Part shown: one piece after another, positions 1 through 6,757 of the stretch
Layout of the letters: each line of letters starts with the position of its first letter
Position numbering within the stretch: the stretch's first letter is position 1
Source: an uncultured Eubacteriales bacterium
Lineage (GTDB): Bacteria > Bacillota > Clostridia > Oscillospirales > CAG-272
NCBI GenBank assembly: GCA_958414825.1
Contig: CATYXQ010000017.1
Coordinates: 1 to 32,628, forward strand
Direction of reading: 5' to 3'
Length of the DNA stretch: 32,628 nt
Program-made: the position numbers and the translations under genes
The notes under the pieces: generated by a model
Database searches by the model: none
What the model was told of the DNA's origin: nothing
The model's input: only the letters and a program-made list of their open reading frames with translations

Positions 1-322
1 GCGCATAGTAATAGGCGGCTCTGCGCACATCGGGCAAAACCGCCTGCGAATGAAGCATCCGCTTCATATATTCAAAATCAAGGCGGGAGTTGAGCAGATA
101 CCGCAGCTCCCCGCAGAGCTTCTCCGGCTGCTCCCGCACACACCGGTACAGATTGACAAGGTTTCCGTTGAAATCATTGAACACTTCAAAATCGTTTCCG
201 GGCGGTTTGTGAAACAGCACCCAGCCCGCGCCTCCGAACACTTCGATATATCTCTTGTAGTCCAGAGGGAAACGGGCGAGAATTTCGTCCCGAAGGGCTT
301 TCTTACCGCCCACCCAAGCCAT
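1..322 (-). CDS. D12-class DNA adenine N6-methyltransferase, C-terminus cut by window edge
   Basis: About 107 N-terminal residues are visible and the gene runs off the left edge. It should transfer a methyl group from SAM to adenine in a short DNA site. The start MAWVGGK is the family's N-terminal GGK motif. It is followed by EVFGGAGWVLF, the FxGxG SAM-binding motif I, and by NDFNGNLVNLYRC, a typical D12-class stretch. The ATG at 322 lies 20 bases from the strong ribosome binding site GGAGG (343-347), which is too far. Codons upstream in frame read ATA-AAT-AGC-TTT, and the ATA at 334 sits 8 bases from GGAGG, so translation may begin there (INSFMAWVGGK). A GTG at 343 overlaps the ribosome binding site. 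It is the last visible gene of the leftward accessory operon. No endonuclease is adjacent, so I infer an orphan methylase carried by a mobile element. Confidence 0.85.
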   Translation of the reverse strand, partial: MAWVGGKKALRDEILARFPLDYKRYIEVFGGAGWVLFHKPPGNDFEVFNDFNGNLVNLYRCVREQPEKLCGELRYLLNSRLDFEYMKRMLHSQAVLPDVRRAAYYYA

Positions 323-461
323 AAAGCTATTTATGTGAGTCACCTCCTTTGCGGAGGCGTCTGCGTGTATGAATTTCCGCAGAAAACAAACAAGGCCGTT
401 TTCCATGTACGGAATTCCATACACGCAAAACGACCTCTTTGGTTTTTTCAGCTTTTCTTCG

Positions 462-1523
462 TTACCAGCCCTTCATATACATCCCCTCCGTTTCCTGCGG
501 TTCGCTTAAACGGAGGAATTCTCCGAGCGTCTGCTCCTCGCCGGTAAAATTGGGTTCCGTATCCTCGGTAAAGGAGATATATCCCTGTTTTCCGAAGTCC
601 AGCGGCTCTTTTGTGATCACGCTGCCGCCGTGATTGACGCCGACCTTCGGCTCAACCGAGCAGAAGCGCCCGCCGTCGTCGCTGTGACGCAGATGATAGC
701 AATACATTCCTTGCGGGATATCCGCGTCCGTCAGCCTGTCGTTGGAAAACAGGGCGGGCTTGCCGAGCAGCTCGATCTTCTGGAATTCCTCGTTTTCCAC
801 GCAGATATATTTTGTTTCGGCGGCGTTCAGGCACAAATCCCTATCGGCAGGATCGCACTCCCACATCCGGCAGGCAAATTCAATGGCTTCCTTTTCGCTT
901 TCAGGGAAGTATTCCTCAATTCTCTCACCATCCCGATAGCTGTACCTGCCACAGTTTTGCCCGATATCCTCGTCCGCCCACTCGTGCTCCATCTCTACGC
1001 CGGGAAACATCTCCGTCAGCCTTTCGAGGATGGGATGCGGCGCAGACCATGCCGTCTGGAAATACAGCATATCGCCGTCATGGTAATCGATTTTGTCCCC
1101 TTCGTATCCGTAGGCGTTCCATTTGGTTCCCCAATTGCGAACGCACCACTCGTACCAGGTGGGAGCGCCGTACTGCCGGATATTGTTCCAGGCGCTTCTG
1201 CCGAGCTCCCATTCGTCCCGCCTGATATCTGTCCTCTGGCAAAGGAAGGCTTCCTCGCTTTCCGCGGGGATGCTCTCAAGAGCTTTGACAGCGTCATCGG
1301 CGGGCCGCCCGAAGGTATACGCCTCAATAAAATCCCGATATGCCTTCAGCCCTCTGTCCGTCTGGCTGCCTGCTTCGATTCCAAGGCTTTCAGGCATGGG
1401 GATGATTTTGTTGAAATCCACCGAGCCGATCCCGGCCTCATCGGATTGGATCGCCTCCAGCATTTCGCGGATTTTTACGGGATCGCCCTGCAGTGAGATA
1501 TGGTTTACTACATGGTTCGGCAT
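462..1523 (-). CDS. YubB/Api92-like ferredoxin-fold protein of mobile elements (353 aa)
   Basis: The protein begins MPNHVVNHISLQG and continues with a phosphate/aspartate-rich stretch and a WYEWCVRNWGTKWNAYG segment. This pattern is known from the YubB/Api92 (DUF1281) proteins of plasmids, phages and conjugative elements; their biochemical role is not established. The last roughly 80 residues (from about YHLRHSDDGGRF to the end) look like a separate module shared among conjugative-element proteins, perhaps an LPD28-type domain, but I hold that loosely. The ribosome binding site GGAGGTG precedes the ATG at 1523 with good spacing. The gene lies 15 bases downstream of the preceding 238-aa gene and is followed by a roughly 130-base gap before the adenine methyltransferase. 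No membrane segment or signal peptide is visible. Confidence 0.7.
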   Translation of the reverse strand: MPNHVVNHISLQGDPVKIREMLEAIQSDEAGIGSVDFNKIIPMPESLGIEAGSQTDRGLKAYRDFIEAYTFGRPADDAVKALESIPAESEEAFLCQRTDIRRDEWELGRSAWNNIRQYGAPTWYEWCVRNWGTKWNAYGYEGDKIDYHDGDMLYFQTAWSAPHPILERLTEMFPGVEMEHEWADEDIGQNCGRYSYRDGERIEEYFPESEKEAIEFACRMWECDPADRDLCLNAAETKYICVENEEFQKIELLGKPALFSNDRLTDADIPQGMYCYHLRHSDDGGRFCSVEPKVGVNHGGSVITKEPLDFGKQGYISFTEDTEPNFTGEEQTLGEFLRLSEPQETEGMYMKGW

Positions 1524-1538
1524 TCCTTTTCACCTCCG

Positions 1539-2255
1539 TCATCTGCATAAATCGTACAGGAAGTCCTGTCCCGGTTCTTCTGTCCTTACCCTGATAAGCT
1601 CCGGATGGAACAGGTCGGTCTGCATGGCGGAAACCTCCTGTCCGAGCAGGAAATCTGCGGGGAAGCTCTCGCCGCCGATCTCGACAGCCTGCTTTTCGCC
1701 GTCAAGCAGCGCGCGGCTGTCCTCCGGCGTAAGCCGGATTTCTCCTGCCGGAGTCATGATCTCAAAGACCGACGACGGCTCGCTCATCAGCTGCCCTCTG
1801 ACGGTACGCATAAGCGATTCCTGTTCCAGCCTGTGGGCTTCCGCCCTCCTGATTCCTTCCGAGACGATGGGGACGAAGCCCTCCGTATCCTCACAGATAT
1901 CCTTAAACCGGCTTCCGAAATCTTCGAGCAGCGTCAGATCGTTTGCATAGCAGAAGAAGCCGCCCGCCTCGCAGTCGAACAGAATCCTTTGGATATTCGG
2001 ATCGTCCTTGAAGGCTTCCCGGAACGCCGCCTCCCACTCGTAGCCGCTGCCGTGGGTTCTCAGCCCGTTTTTGCTGTATGCAGGCTCGCCGCATTCCGCC
2101 GCATAAGCGTCGAATGCGTCCTGACAATACGGATAATACTCGTCTCCAAGCAGATCCAGAGGCAGGCACAGGCTGAATTCGCCGTTATCGTGTTCCACGA
2201 TATACCAGGGGGCGTTCCCTTTGTTGAACGCCTCAATCCTTTGTTTAACCTCCAT
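1539..2255 (-). CDS. Uncharacterised acidic protein of the accessory operon (238 aa)
   Basis: I do not recognise a characterised family. The protein is soluble and acidic. Its first half has aromatic-rich stretches (WYIVEHDNGEFSLCLPL and YEWEAAFREAFKDD), and the second half ends in a module with LTPEDSRALLDGEKQAVEIGG. I chose the ATG at 2255 because the AAAGGA element upstream is 10 bases away. An in-frame GTG at 2264 is an alternative but sits only 2 bases from it. The gene overlaps the 3' end of the cytosine methyltransferase gene by about 11 bases, so the two are probably translationally coupled. The neighbours place it in the cargo or maintenance region of a conjugative element. Function is unknown; a role linked to the methyltransferase is only suggested by the coupling. 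Confidence 0.7.
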   Translation of the reverse strand: MEVKQRIEAFNKGNAPWYIVEHDNGEFSLCLPLDLLGDEYYPYCQDAFDAYAAECGEPAYSKNGLRTHGSGYEWEAAFREAFKDDPNIQRILFDCEAGGFFCYANDLTLLEDFGSRFKDICEDTEGFVPIVSEGIRRAEAHRLEQESLMRTVRGQLMSEPSSVFEIMTPAGEIRLTPEDSRALLDGEKQAVEIGGESFPADFLLGQEVSAMQTDLFHPELIRVRTEEPGQDFLYDLCR

Positions 2256-3372
2256 TGCTGTCACATCCTTTCACACCATAATTTTCGTTATACAGCTCTT
2301 TGATTTTCCGCCCGATAGCGGAAATGACGGGAACGCTGACTGCGTTGCCCGCCATTTTGTATAGCCGACCGTCCGAGAGACCTGTTGCGGCCGCTTTATT
2401 AAATTGTTCATCGGTGAAGCCCTGCAGGCGCCAACATTCAATCGGCATGAGCTTTCGGATTCTGCCTTTGTGCCATACGCCGTGCCGATCCTGTGCCGTG
2501 ATGGTGAACATCGGCTCGTTGGGTTCTTTTACTCTGCGCCCCTGCTGCCTGACTTTTTCCCTGTCGGGTGTAAGGATCGCTCTCGGCTCATCGGTCACAA
2601 GAACGGCAGAGTGTTCGCCTCTGTGGTTGCTGACTCCGCTGTCCTGCCTTGCCGTAATGCATCGGGCGCTATCGGTAATGATGGGATCGGGATTCATATC
2701 GATAAAATACAATCCTGTTTTGCCGCCCCAGCCTCCGCTGCCTGCACACTGTGTGCAGGCTACTCCGTCTGTTTCATAGACTCTCGATCCTTGCGGACCT
2801 GGGATAAGTTCTTTAAGATTTTCCGCATTGCCGCAGGCGAGAGAAAATATTTCTCCGGTACCTCGTCCTCTAAGACCTGCGACAATATACAGCCGCCTTC
2901 GCTGCTGCGGGACTCCGAAATGGGCGCTGTTATGCACACACCATTCGAGATCATACCCCAACTTAACAAGCGCGGAGAGGATGGTTTCAAATGTCCTGCC
3001 GCCGTCATGCGATAGCAGACCGGGGACGTTTTCCATGAGAAGATATGCAGGCCGTTTCGCCTCAGCGATTCGGGCAATCTCAAAGAAGAGAGTTCCTCTT
3101 GTATCTGCGAAGCCGAGACGGCGGCCTGCGACTGAAAACGACTGGCAAGGGAATCCAGCGCAGATGAGGTCAATATCGGGCAGGCCGTTCGGGTTGATGG
3201 TTCTCGCGTCTTCAAAAAACAGCTCTCCTTTCGGCTCGTATATGGCGTTGTACGCCTGATTTGCATATTTGTCGATTTCGCAGTGGCCGACGCATTCAAA
3301 TCCGCCCACAGCTTCCAGCCCGGAACGGAAGCCGCCGATCCCCGCGAACATATCAAAAAATTGGATTGCCAT
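2245..3372 (-). CDS. DNA (cytosine-5) methyltransferase (375 aa)
   Basis: This enzyme flips out a cytosine and methylates carbon 5 using SAM. The ordered C5 motifs are all visible: motif I FDMFAGIGGF (residues 6-15), motif IV GFPCQSFS with catalytic Cys76, motif VI ENV (114-116), motif VIII QQRRR (156-160) and motif X GNAVSVPV (from about 342). The target-recognition segment lies between about 200 and 320. Length is normal and all key residues are present, so it should be active. It overlaps the next gene downstream. A small GC-rich hairpin (3373-3387) sits directly against the ATG and covers the AAAGGG ribosome binding element, hinting at restrained translation. No cognate endonuclease gene is present in the window, so it reads as an orphan methylase of a mobile element that protects the element from host restriction (inference). 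Confidence 0.95.
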   Translation of the reverse strand: MAIQFFDMFAGIGGFRSGLEAVGGFECVGHCEIDKYANQAYNAIYEPKGELFFEDARTINPNGLPDIDLICAGFPCQSFSVAGRRLGFADTRGTLFFEIARIAEAKRPAYLLMENVPGLLSHDGGRTFETILSALVKLGYDLEWCVHNSAHFGVPQQRRRLYIVAGLRGRGTGEIFSLACGNAENLKELIPGPQGSRVYETDGVACTQCAGSGGWGGKTGLYFIDMNPDPIITDSARCITARQDSGVSNHRGEHSAVLVTDEPRAILTPDREKVRQQGRRVKEPNEPMFTITAQDRHGVWHKGRIRKLMPIECWRLQGFTDEQFNKAAATGLSDGRLYKMAGNAVSVPVISAIGRKIKELYNENYGVKGCDSNGG

Positions 3373-3387
3373 AGGGCGCCGCGCCCT
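3373..3387 (-). promoter_or_regulatory. Hairpin covering the ribosome binding site of the cytosine methyltransferase
   Basis: The minus strand reads AGGGCG-CGG-CGCCCT immediately before the ATG, a 6-bp perfect GC-rich stem with a 3-base loop. The left arm contains part of the only plausible Shine-Dalgarno element (AAAGGG), so folding would reduce ribosome access. This is inferred from sequence only. Confidence 0.4.
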
Positions 3388-3409
3388 TTGTTTTCACATC
3401 ATCCTTTCC

Positions 3410-3703
3410 TTACCGCATTTTCATACCGAAGTCCTGTGTTTCGTTCATTTGCTTTTCTTCCGCAAGCTCCCGCTCCGTCAGCCTGCGGAAGCTGTCCTCG
3501 CCGGGGACAAGGCCGAGCTGCCTGCCGTTATCAAAATCACAGTGCAGCGTTCCCATATCGTCTACGGTCATGACCGTACATTTTGTATTCGGCTCGACAG
3601 GGCGGGGATCATCTCCCATCTGCAAAAGCACAAGCCTTGTGCCGGGCGGGTAGTTGTCCTTCATGCGCTGTACGAAGCGCCGCCGGGCTTCCAATCTGTT
3701 CAT
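3410..3703 (-). CDS. DUF4314 domain protein (97 aa)
   Basis: The core PPGTRLVLLQMGDDPRPVEPN followed by GTLHCDFDNGRQLGLVPGEDSFR matches the DUF4314 pattern, a small beta-barrel-like domain found in many Firmicute conjugative elements and of unknown function. I chose the ATG at 3703 (MNRLEARRRF) rather than the longer frame starting at 3787. It is preceded by GGAG with 10-base spacing, and the longer version would run through most of the end of the upstream gene. The chosen start lies one base after the upstream stop codon. The basic helix at the N-terminus (RLEARRRFVQRMK) could contact nucleic acid, but this is a guess. Confidence 0.75.
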   Translation of the reverse strand: MNRLEARRRFVQRMKDNYPPGTRLVLLQMGDDPRPVEPNTKCTVMTVDDMGTLHCDFDNGRQLGLVPGEDSFRRLTERELAEEKQMNETQDFGMKMR

Positions 3704-3704
3704 T

Positions 3705-4046
3705 TCATTCCATCTCCATTCCAAATAATTCTTCCGGCGACCATATAAAGGTGAACTCCGCGTTTTCCGTTTTCGTGCAGTGGTCAACCAGAAAATAGTC
3801 GTCCGTTTCCATCCGTTTCAAAAAGTAAGCGATCTCTTGAGGGGAAGCGTCCACGATTTCCCCCTCTCCGTAAAGATACCCCTGTGCATGGACGGATACT
3901 TCTGATTCTTCGCGCAGCAAATTGATAAAATCGTCAAAGTCCGTCCAGCCTTCCATTTCATCGTATTCCCTTGGGATACCGCTGACGAGCAATTCGATTT
4001 TATCTTCATTGGCAGTTACGGTAACTGCCGAAAAAAGCAAAGCCAT
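3705..4046 (-). CDS. Uncharacterised small acidic protein (113 aa)
   Basis: I do not recognise the family. The protein is short, soluble and strongly acidic, with an opening beta-type stretch (MALLFSAVTVTANEDKIELLVSG) and a middle segment rich in Glu, Asp and Trp. A good ribosome binding site, GGAGG, lies 10 bases before the ATG at 4046. It sits 3 bases after the stop of the 287-aa gene and 1 base before the DUF4314 gene, so it is a clear operon member. Its acidity and its neighbours make an anti-restriction or DNA-mimic role conceivable but nothing in the sequence proves it. Confidence 0.65.
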   Translation of the reverse strand: MALLFSAVTVTANEDKIELLVSGIPREYDEMEGWTDFDDFINLLREESEVSVHAQGYLYGEGEIVDASPQEIAYFLKRMETDDYFLVDHCTKTENAEFTFIWSPEELFGMEME

Positions 4047-4049
4047 ATC

Positions 4050-4913
4050 TCACATTCCTCCTATCCGTTGTTCTTCGAAGCCGAGATGATCCGACATTCT
4101 CTGCCTAAAATCCGTTTCGTTTTCCATAAAGTAATCCTCGCCGCTGTGCCAGAAGGATACATAGATATCTCCGTCCTCCGTTTTGATTTCACGCTGTTCC
4201 AGCCCTTCTCCAAAGCCGTCCGCCGCCTGACCGGTCAGCTCGTCGATCCATTCCTGTTCTTCTTCGGGTGAAAAGGGTTCCCGAAGCCCTGTGCGTATTA
4301 CGCCGTACAGCGCTCCATTCACATTTTCCACATCCCAATCGGCAGAGATGAGCTTGGCTTTTGCACCTGCGCTGCCGTGAAAATAGTCCGCCATATTATG
4401 AAGGTCTTTCTCCTGTTCTCGCTTTACAAGCTCACGGATCGCCTCCTCGTTGGCAATGCCGCAGCCGTTGTCCACCTCGTACCAGTCTCCGTATTCTTCC
4501 TCTGTCATGTGAATTTGAAGGGGACAGTAATAGCTGACGGTTACGCCGATCAGTTCTTCGGTCATTGCTTTGATGTCCGCCATGACCGCCTGCGGGGAAT
4601 GATACTGACCGTGGACGATATGCTGTTCCAGTTCCTCCAAAAGCTCCTGTCTGGCATTCTCCACCATGTGGGCGCACAGGTTGGCGTCCTCCAATGAATA
4701 GGACGGCTTGAACAGTACCGCCAGGCTATTGCCGATATCCGAATTGGCAAAGAGTTTTACACGAATAGGGCTTTCTTCATCGTCTTTGATGGGAATATCC
4801 CGCAATCGGCTGCGGATACCGATCTGCGCAAGCTCATATTGGAGGGTGAAGGGGTCAGACGGCAATTCCAGGACTGCCGTTTGATTTCCGTTTTGGATCA
4901 GGGCGTTAAGCAT
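4050..4913 (-). CDS. Acidic conjugative-element protein, possible antirestriction-type (287 aa)
   Basis: The protein starts MLNALIQNGNQTAVLELP and includes YFHGSAGAKAKLISADWDVENVNGALYGVI, EPFSPEEEQEWIDELTGQ and DGFGEGLEQREI segments, a family I associate with large Firmicute conjugative elements. It is very rich in Asp and Glu throughout and has no membrane segment. Proteins of this kind near methyltransferases are sometimes labelled antirestriction-like, but I cannot see a decisive ArdA signature, so the label is tentative. The ribosome binding site GGAGG stands 6 bases before the ATG at 4913, embedded in the end of the preceding gene. The two genes overlap by 8 bases, suggesting translational coupling. 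Confidence 0.7.
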   Translation of the reverse strand: MLNALIQNGNQTAVLELPSDPFTLQYELAQIGIRSRLRDIPIKDDEESPIRVKLFANSDIGNSLAVLFKPSYSLEDANLCAHMVENARQELLEELEQHIVHGQYHSPQAVMADIKAMTEELIGVTVSYYCPLQIHMTEEEYGDWYEVDNGCGIANEEAIRELVKREQEKDLHNMADYFHGSAGAKAKLISADWDVENVNGALYGVIRTGLREPFSPEEEQEWIDELTGQAADGFGEGLEQREIKTEDGDIYVSFWHSGEDYFMENETDFRQRMSDHLGFEEQRIGGM

Positions 4914-5595
4914 AGCGCACCTCCGTATTATTTAAGACTGCAGTGCCATAACGGGCGATGGTTACCGCCTTCACAATCAGGCGGAAGGCGTTGTCGGAAA
5001 CGACGCCGTTGTCCGCCAGCTCGCACAGGGAGATTTGTTTCTCGCCGGTTTGGATTTCCTTTGCCGCTTTCCACAGGGCATAGCCGTCTGTGGAGATAGC
5101 TCCGAGATGAACGCCTTTTAAATCGACCTTGCCGTTATCTGTCAGGAACGGTTTTGTCTTCTGCCACAGGGCTTTATCGGCGGTCAGCAGATACAAAACG
5201 GCGAGAGCCTTTTTGCCGGGCTTTCGCAGATTTAATCGCTCTGCTTCAAATATCTGCCTGTGCCGGTTGCTTTGGAATATCATGTCTGCATCATCCTTTC
5301 GGTTATATATTTGTGACAGGCGTTTTTGGAACGCCGTATTTTTAGCGTCCTTGAAAACGGCTTTTGCCGCTTCGCCAATGGAAGCGGCACCGCAGGAAAG
5401 ACGGACGTCCAGCACGGGGCAGAGCGTCAAGGCGCATCCATTTTTTCTGTAGTAGAGACAAAGCCTGCAGTCGCAGTCTTTCCCGGTGTATTTGTATGGG
5501 CTTCGAATTCGACCGCCGCCTTTCCGGCTGCCGCAGGGCAGCTTTTTCATGATCGCCTCCATGCTGTTGAGGGAGGGAGTATCGGTAAAGTACAT
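4906..5595 (-). CDS. Cysteine-cluster protein, first gene of accessory operon (229 aa)
   Basis: I do not recognise a characterised family. Near the N-terminus is a cysteine cluster, CDCRLC at residues 41-46 plus Cys54 and Cys59, that could bind a metal, followed by a helical, basic C-terminal half. I chose the ATG at 5595 (MYFTDTPSLNSMEAIMKKLP) because AAAAGGAG lies 8 bases upstream. A longer frame from 5679 would read through a terminator hairpin. This is the first gene of the leftward operon, behind two tandem terminators. It overlaps the 287-aa gene by 8 bases. The family seems to occur in conjugative elements; role unknown. Confidence 0.7.
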   Translation of the reverse strand: MYFTDTPSLNSMEAIMKKLPCGSRKGGGRIRSPYKYTGKDCDCRLCLYYRKNGCALTLCPVLDVRLSCGAASIGEAAKAVFKDAKNTAFQKRLSQIYNRKDDADMIFQSNRHRQIFEAERLNLRKPGKKALAVLYLLTADKALWQKTKPFLTDNGKVDLKGVHLGAISTDGYALWKAAKEIQTGEKQISLCELADNGVVSDNAFRLIVKAVTIARYGTAVLNNTEVRYA

Positions 5596-5620
5596 TGTGT
5601 CTTCTCCTTTTCGTAAAATG

Positions 5621-5654
5621 AAAAAAGCCCGAAGTCTTTTGCAAAACTTCGGGC
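5621..5654 (-). terminator. Intrinsic terminator or attenuator before the accessory operon (proximal)
   Basis: A 9-bp perfect stem (GCCCGAAGT / ACTTCGGGC, loop 10) is followed on the minus strand by six U. It lies only about 26 bases before the first start codon of the operon and points into it, so it can stop transcription entering the operon. Confidence 0.75.
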
Positions 5655-5664
5655 GGTGTAACGC

Positions 5665-5700
5665 AAAAAAGGCAGACAAGTTTTTGAGAACCTGTCTGCC
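5665..5700 (-). terminator. Intrinsic terminator or attenuator before the accessory operon (distal)
   Basis: The arms GGCAGACA (5671-5678) and TGTCTGCC (5693-5700) form an 8-bp stem with one more possible pair, followed on the minus strand by six U (5665-5670). It stands in tandem with the terminator at 5621-5654, in the same direction. Confidence 0.7.
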
Positions 5701-5808
5701 GTTTAAAGCAGTTATTCTGTTGTACGGGAGTTCAAATCTATCCGCAAAGCAAAAACGGGCGTTTTATATCTACGAATATGCATCCCCAAATCCCGGCGTT
5801 TGGGCAGC

Positions 5809-5836
5809 AAAAAACCCCGATAAAATCGGGGTTTTT
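5809..5836. terminator. Bidirectional terminator after the tRNA genes
   Basis: The stem CCCCGA / TCGGGG (5815-5831, loop TAAAA) has an A-run on the left and a T-run on the right, so it works in both directions. On the minus strand it ends the tRNA-Thr/tRNA-Tyr transcript. A second hairpin, GGAACATA / TATGTTCC (5839-5861), lies between it and the tRNA-Tyr 3' end. Confidence 0.8.
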
Positions 5837-5866
5837 GCGGAACATATCTTTTTTATGTTCCTATTA

Positions 5867-5951
5867 TGGTGGGAGCGGGTGGATTCGGACCACCGAAGTC
5901 AGAGACAACAGATTTACAGTCTGCCCCCTTTGGCCGCTCGGGAACGCTCCC
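5867..5951 (-). tRNA. tRNA-Tyr (anticodon GTA)
   Basis: An 85-base class II tRNA. The acceptor GGGAGCG pairs with CGCTCCC, the anticodon loop reads CTGTAAA with anticodon GTA, there is a long variable arm, the T-loop is TCCGAAT, and the 3' end has an encoded ACCA. It lies 28 bases downstream of tRNA-Thr in the same transcript. Its 3' end faces the accessory region. Confidence 0.95.
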
Positions 5952-5979
5952 TTTTCAATTTTGCCCCGTGAACACGAGG

Positions 5980-6055
5980 TGGAGCTGGTGGACGGATTCG
6001 AACCCCCGACCTGCTGATTACAAATCAGCTGCTCTACCAGCTGAGCTACACCAGC
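5980..6055 (-). tRNA. tRNA-Thr (anticodon TGT)
   Basis: A 76-base tRNA. The acceptor GCTGGTG pairs with CACCAGC, the D-arm reads TAGCTCAGCTGGTAGAGCA, the anticodon loop is TTTGTAA with anticodon TGT, the T-loop is TTCGAAT, and the 3' TCCA is encoded. It is the first gene of a two-tRNA transcript. Confidence 0.96.
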
Positions 6056-6079
6056 GTGATTGCTTCACGCGACTTTGAT

Positions 6080-6108
6080 ATTATAACATGCTGCATTTCA
6101 TTTGTCAA
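6080..6108 (-). promoter_or_regulatory. Consensus promoter of the tRNA-Thr/tRNA-Tyr operon
   Basis: TTGACA (6103-6108) and TATAAT (6080-6085) are separated by exactly 17 bases, a perfect sigma-A consensus. The -10 box is 24 bases before the first base of tRNA-Thr. Between this promoter and that of the SCP2 gene (6109-6273) I see only AT-rich sequence without a gene. Confidence 0.92.
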
Positions 6109-6273
6109 TATCTTTTTTTGAAAAAGCGCGAAAGAATTATAAAAGCTGCATATTTTTCTTAACAAAGCACATATATATCTTGAGGACAAAATTATGCGCA
6201 CCATAAATTGAAAGCAACCGGGAAAATGCACAAAATTACCGGAAGTCTGTCATAAAAGCACATATGATTTATG

Positions 6274-6302
6274 TTGACTTGCTCCCCACTTCCGGATATA
6301 AT
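6274..6302 (+). promoter_or_regulatory. Promoter of the SCP2-like gene
   Basis: TTGACT (6274-6279) and TATAAT (6297-6302) are separated by 17 bases. The -10 box lies 38 bases before the ATG at 6341, leaving a short leader that contains an AAAGG element. Confidence 0.85.
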
Positions 6303-6340
6303 AACAAATATAAATACCAACGGAAAGGCAGAGAGATAGA

Positions 6341-6754
6341 ATGACTTTCATCGAAAAATTTGAAGAAATCAAAAAAAAGATCGGCAAACCCGATATATCC
6401 AAGTTAACAGAAAATTTTGCCATTCAAATCAATCTTACAGACGAGGACTGCGGCGGCGCTTTTTATATCGCTTATGCGGACGGAGAACTTGCGATTGAAC
6501 CCTACGATTATCATGACAATACCGCATCTGTAAACATTCGCGCCAAAGATTTAATTGATATTATCACCGGAAAGCTGGATGCACTTGCGGCAATTATGAC
6601 CGGAATCATGGACGTCTACGGAAATGCGGATCATGCAAAAGCGCTGGCACTCCTGAAAAAGCCGATAAAGCGACGCACATCAAATAATAAAGACGCAGCA
6701 ATCTCCGACTCCGCGAAAAAAAACAAAAAGAAATCTTCCAAAGAAACAAAATAA
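6341..6754 (+). CDS. SCP2 sterol-binding-domain protein (137 aa)
   Basis: The segment from about residue 25 to 105 (FAIQINLTDEDCGGAFYIAY, ADGELAIEPYDYHDNTASV, AKDLIDIITGKLDALAAIMTG, GNADHAKALAL) matches the SCP2 fold, a hydrophobic-pocket domain that binds lipids or fatty acyl groups. Bacterial stand-alone members are common in Clostridia; their ligand is unknown. The C-terminal 30 residues form a Lys/Ser-rich tail (KKPIKRRTSNNK onward) that is probably disordered. No signal peptide, so cytoplasmic. It is the only plus-strand gene here and has its own promoter and a shared terminator with the convergent Nudix gene. Confidence 0.85.
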   Translation: MTFIEKFEEIKKKIGKPDISKLTENFAIQINLTDEDCGGAFYIAYADGELAIEPYDYHDNTASVNIRAKDLIDIITGKLDALAAIMTGIMDVYGNADHAKALALLKKPIKRRTSNNKDAAISDSAKKNKKKSSKETK

Positions 6755-6757
6755 CAT

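Noticed and set aside
462..5595. Complete restriction-modification system
   Set aside because: Methyltransferases are present, but none of the other proteins shows a nuclease motif such as PD-ExK or HNH.
5724..5750. T-arm-like motif GGGAG-TTCAAAT-CTATC on the plus strand, possibly a tRNA fragment or attachment site remnant
   Set aside because: One stem position is mismatched and one is a G-T pair, no acceptor end or CCA follows, and it does not match the 3' end of either tRNA in the window.
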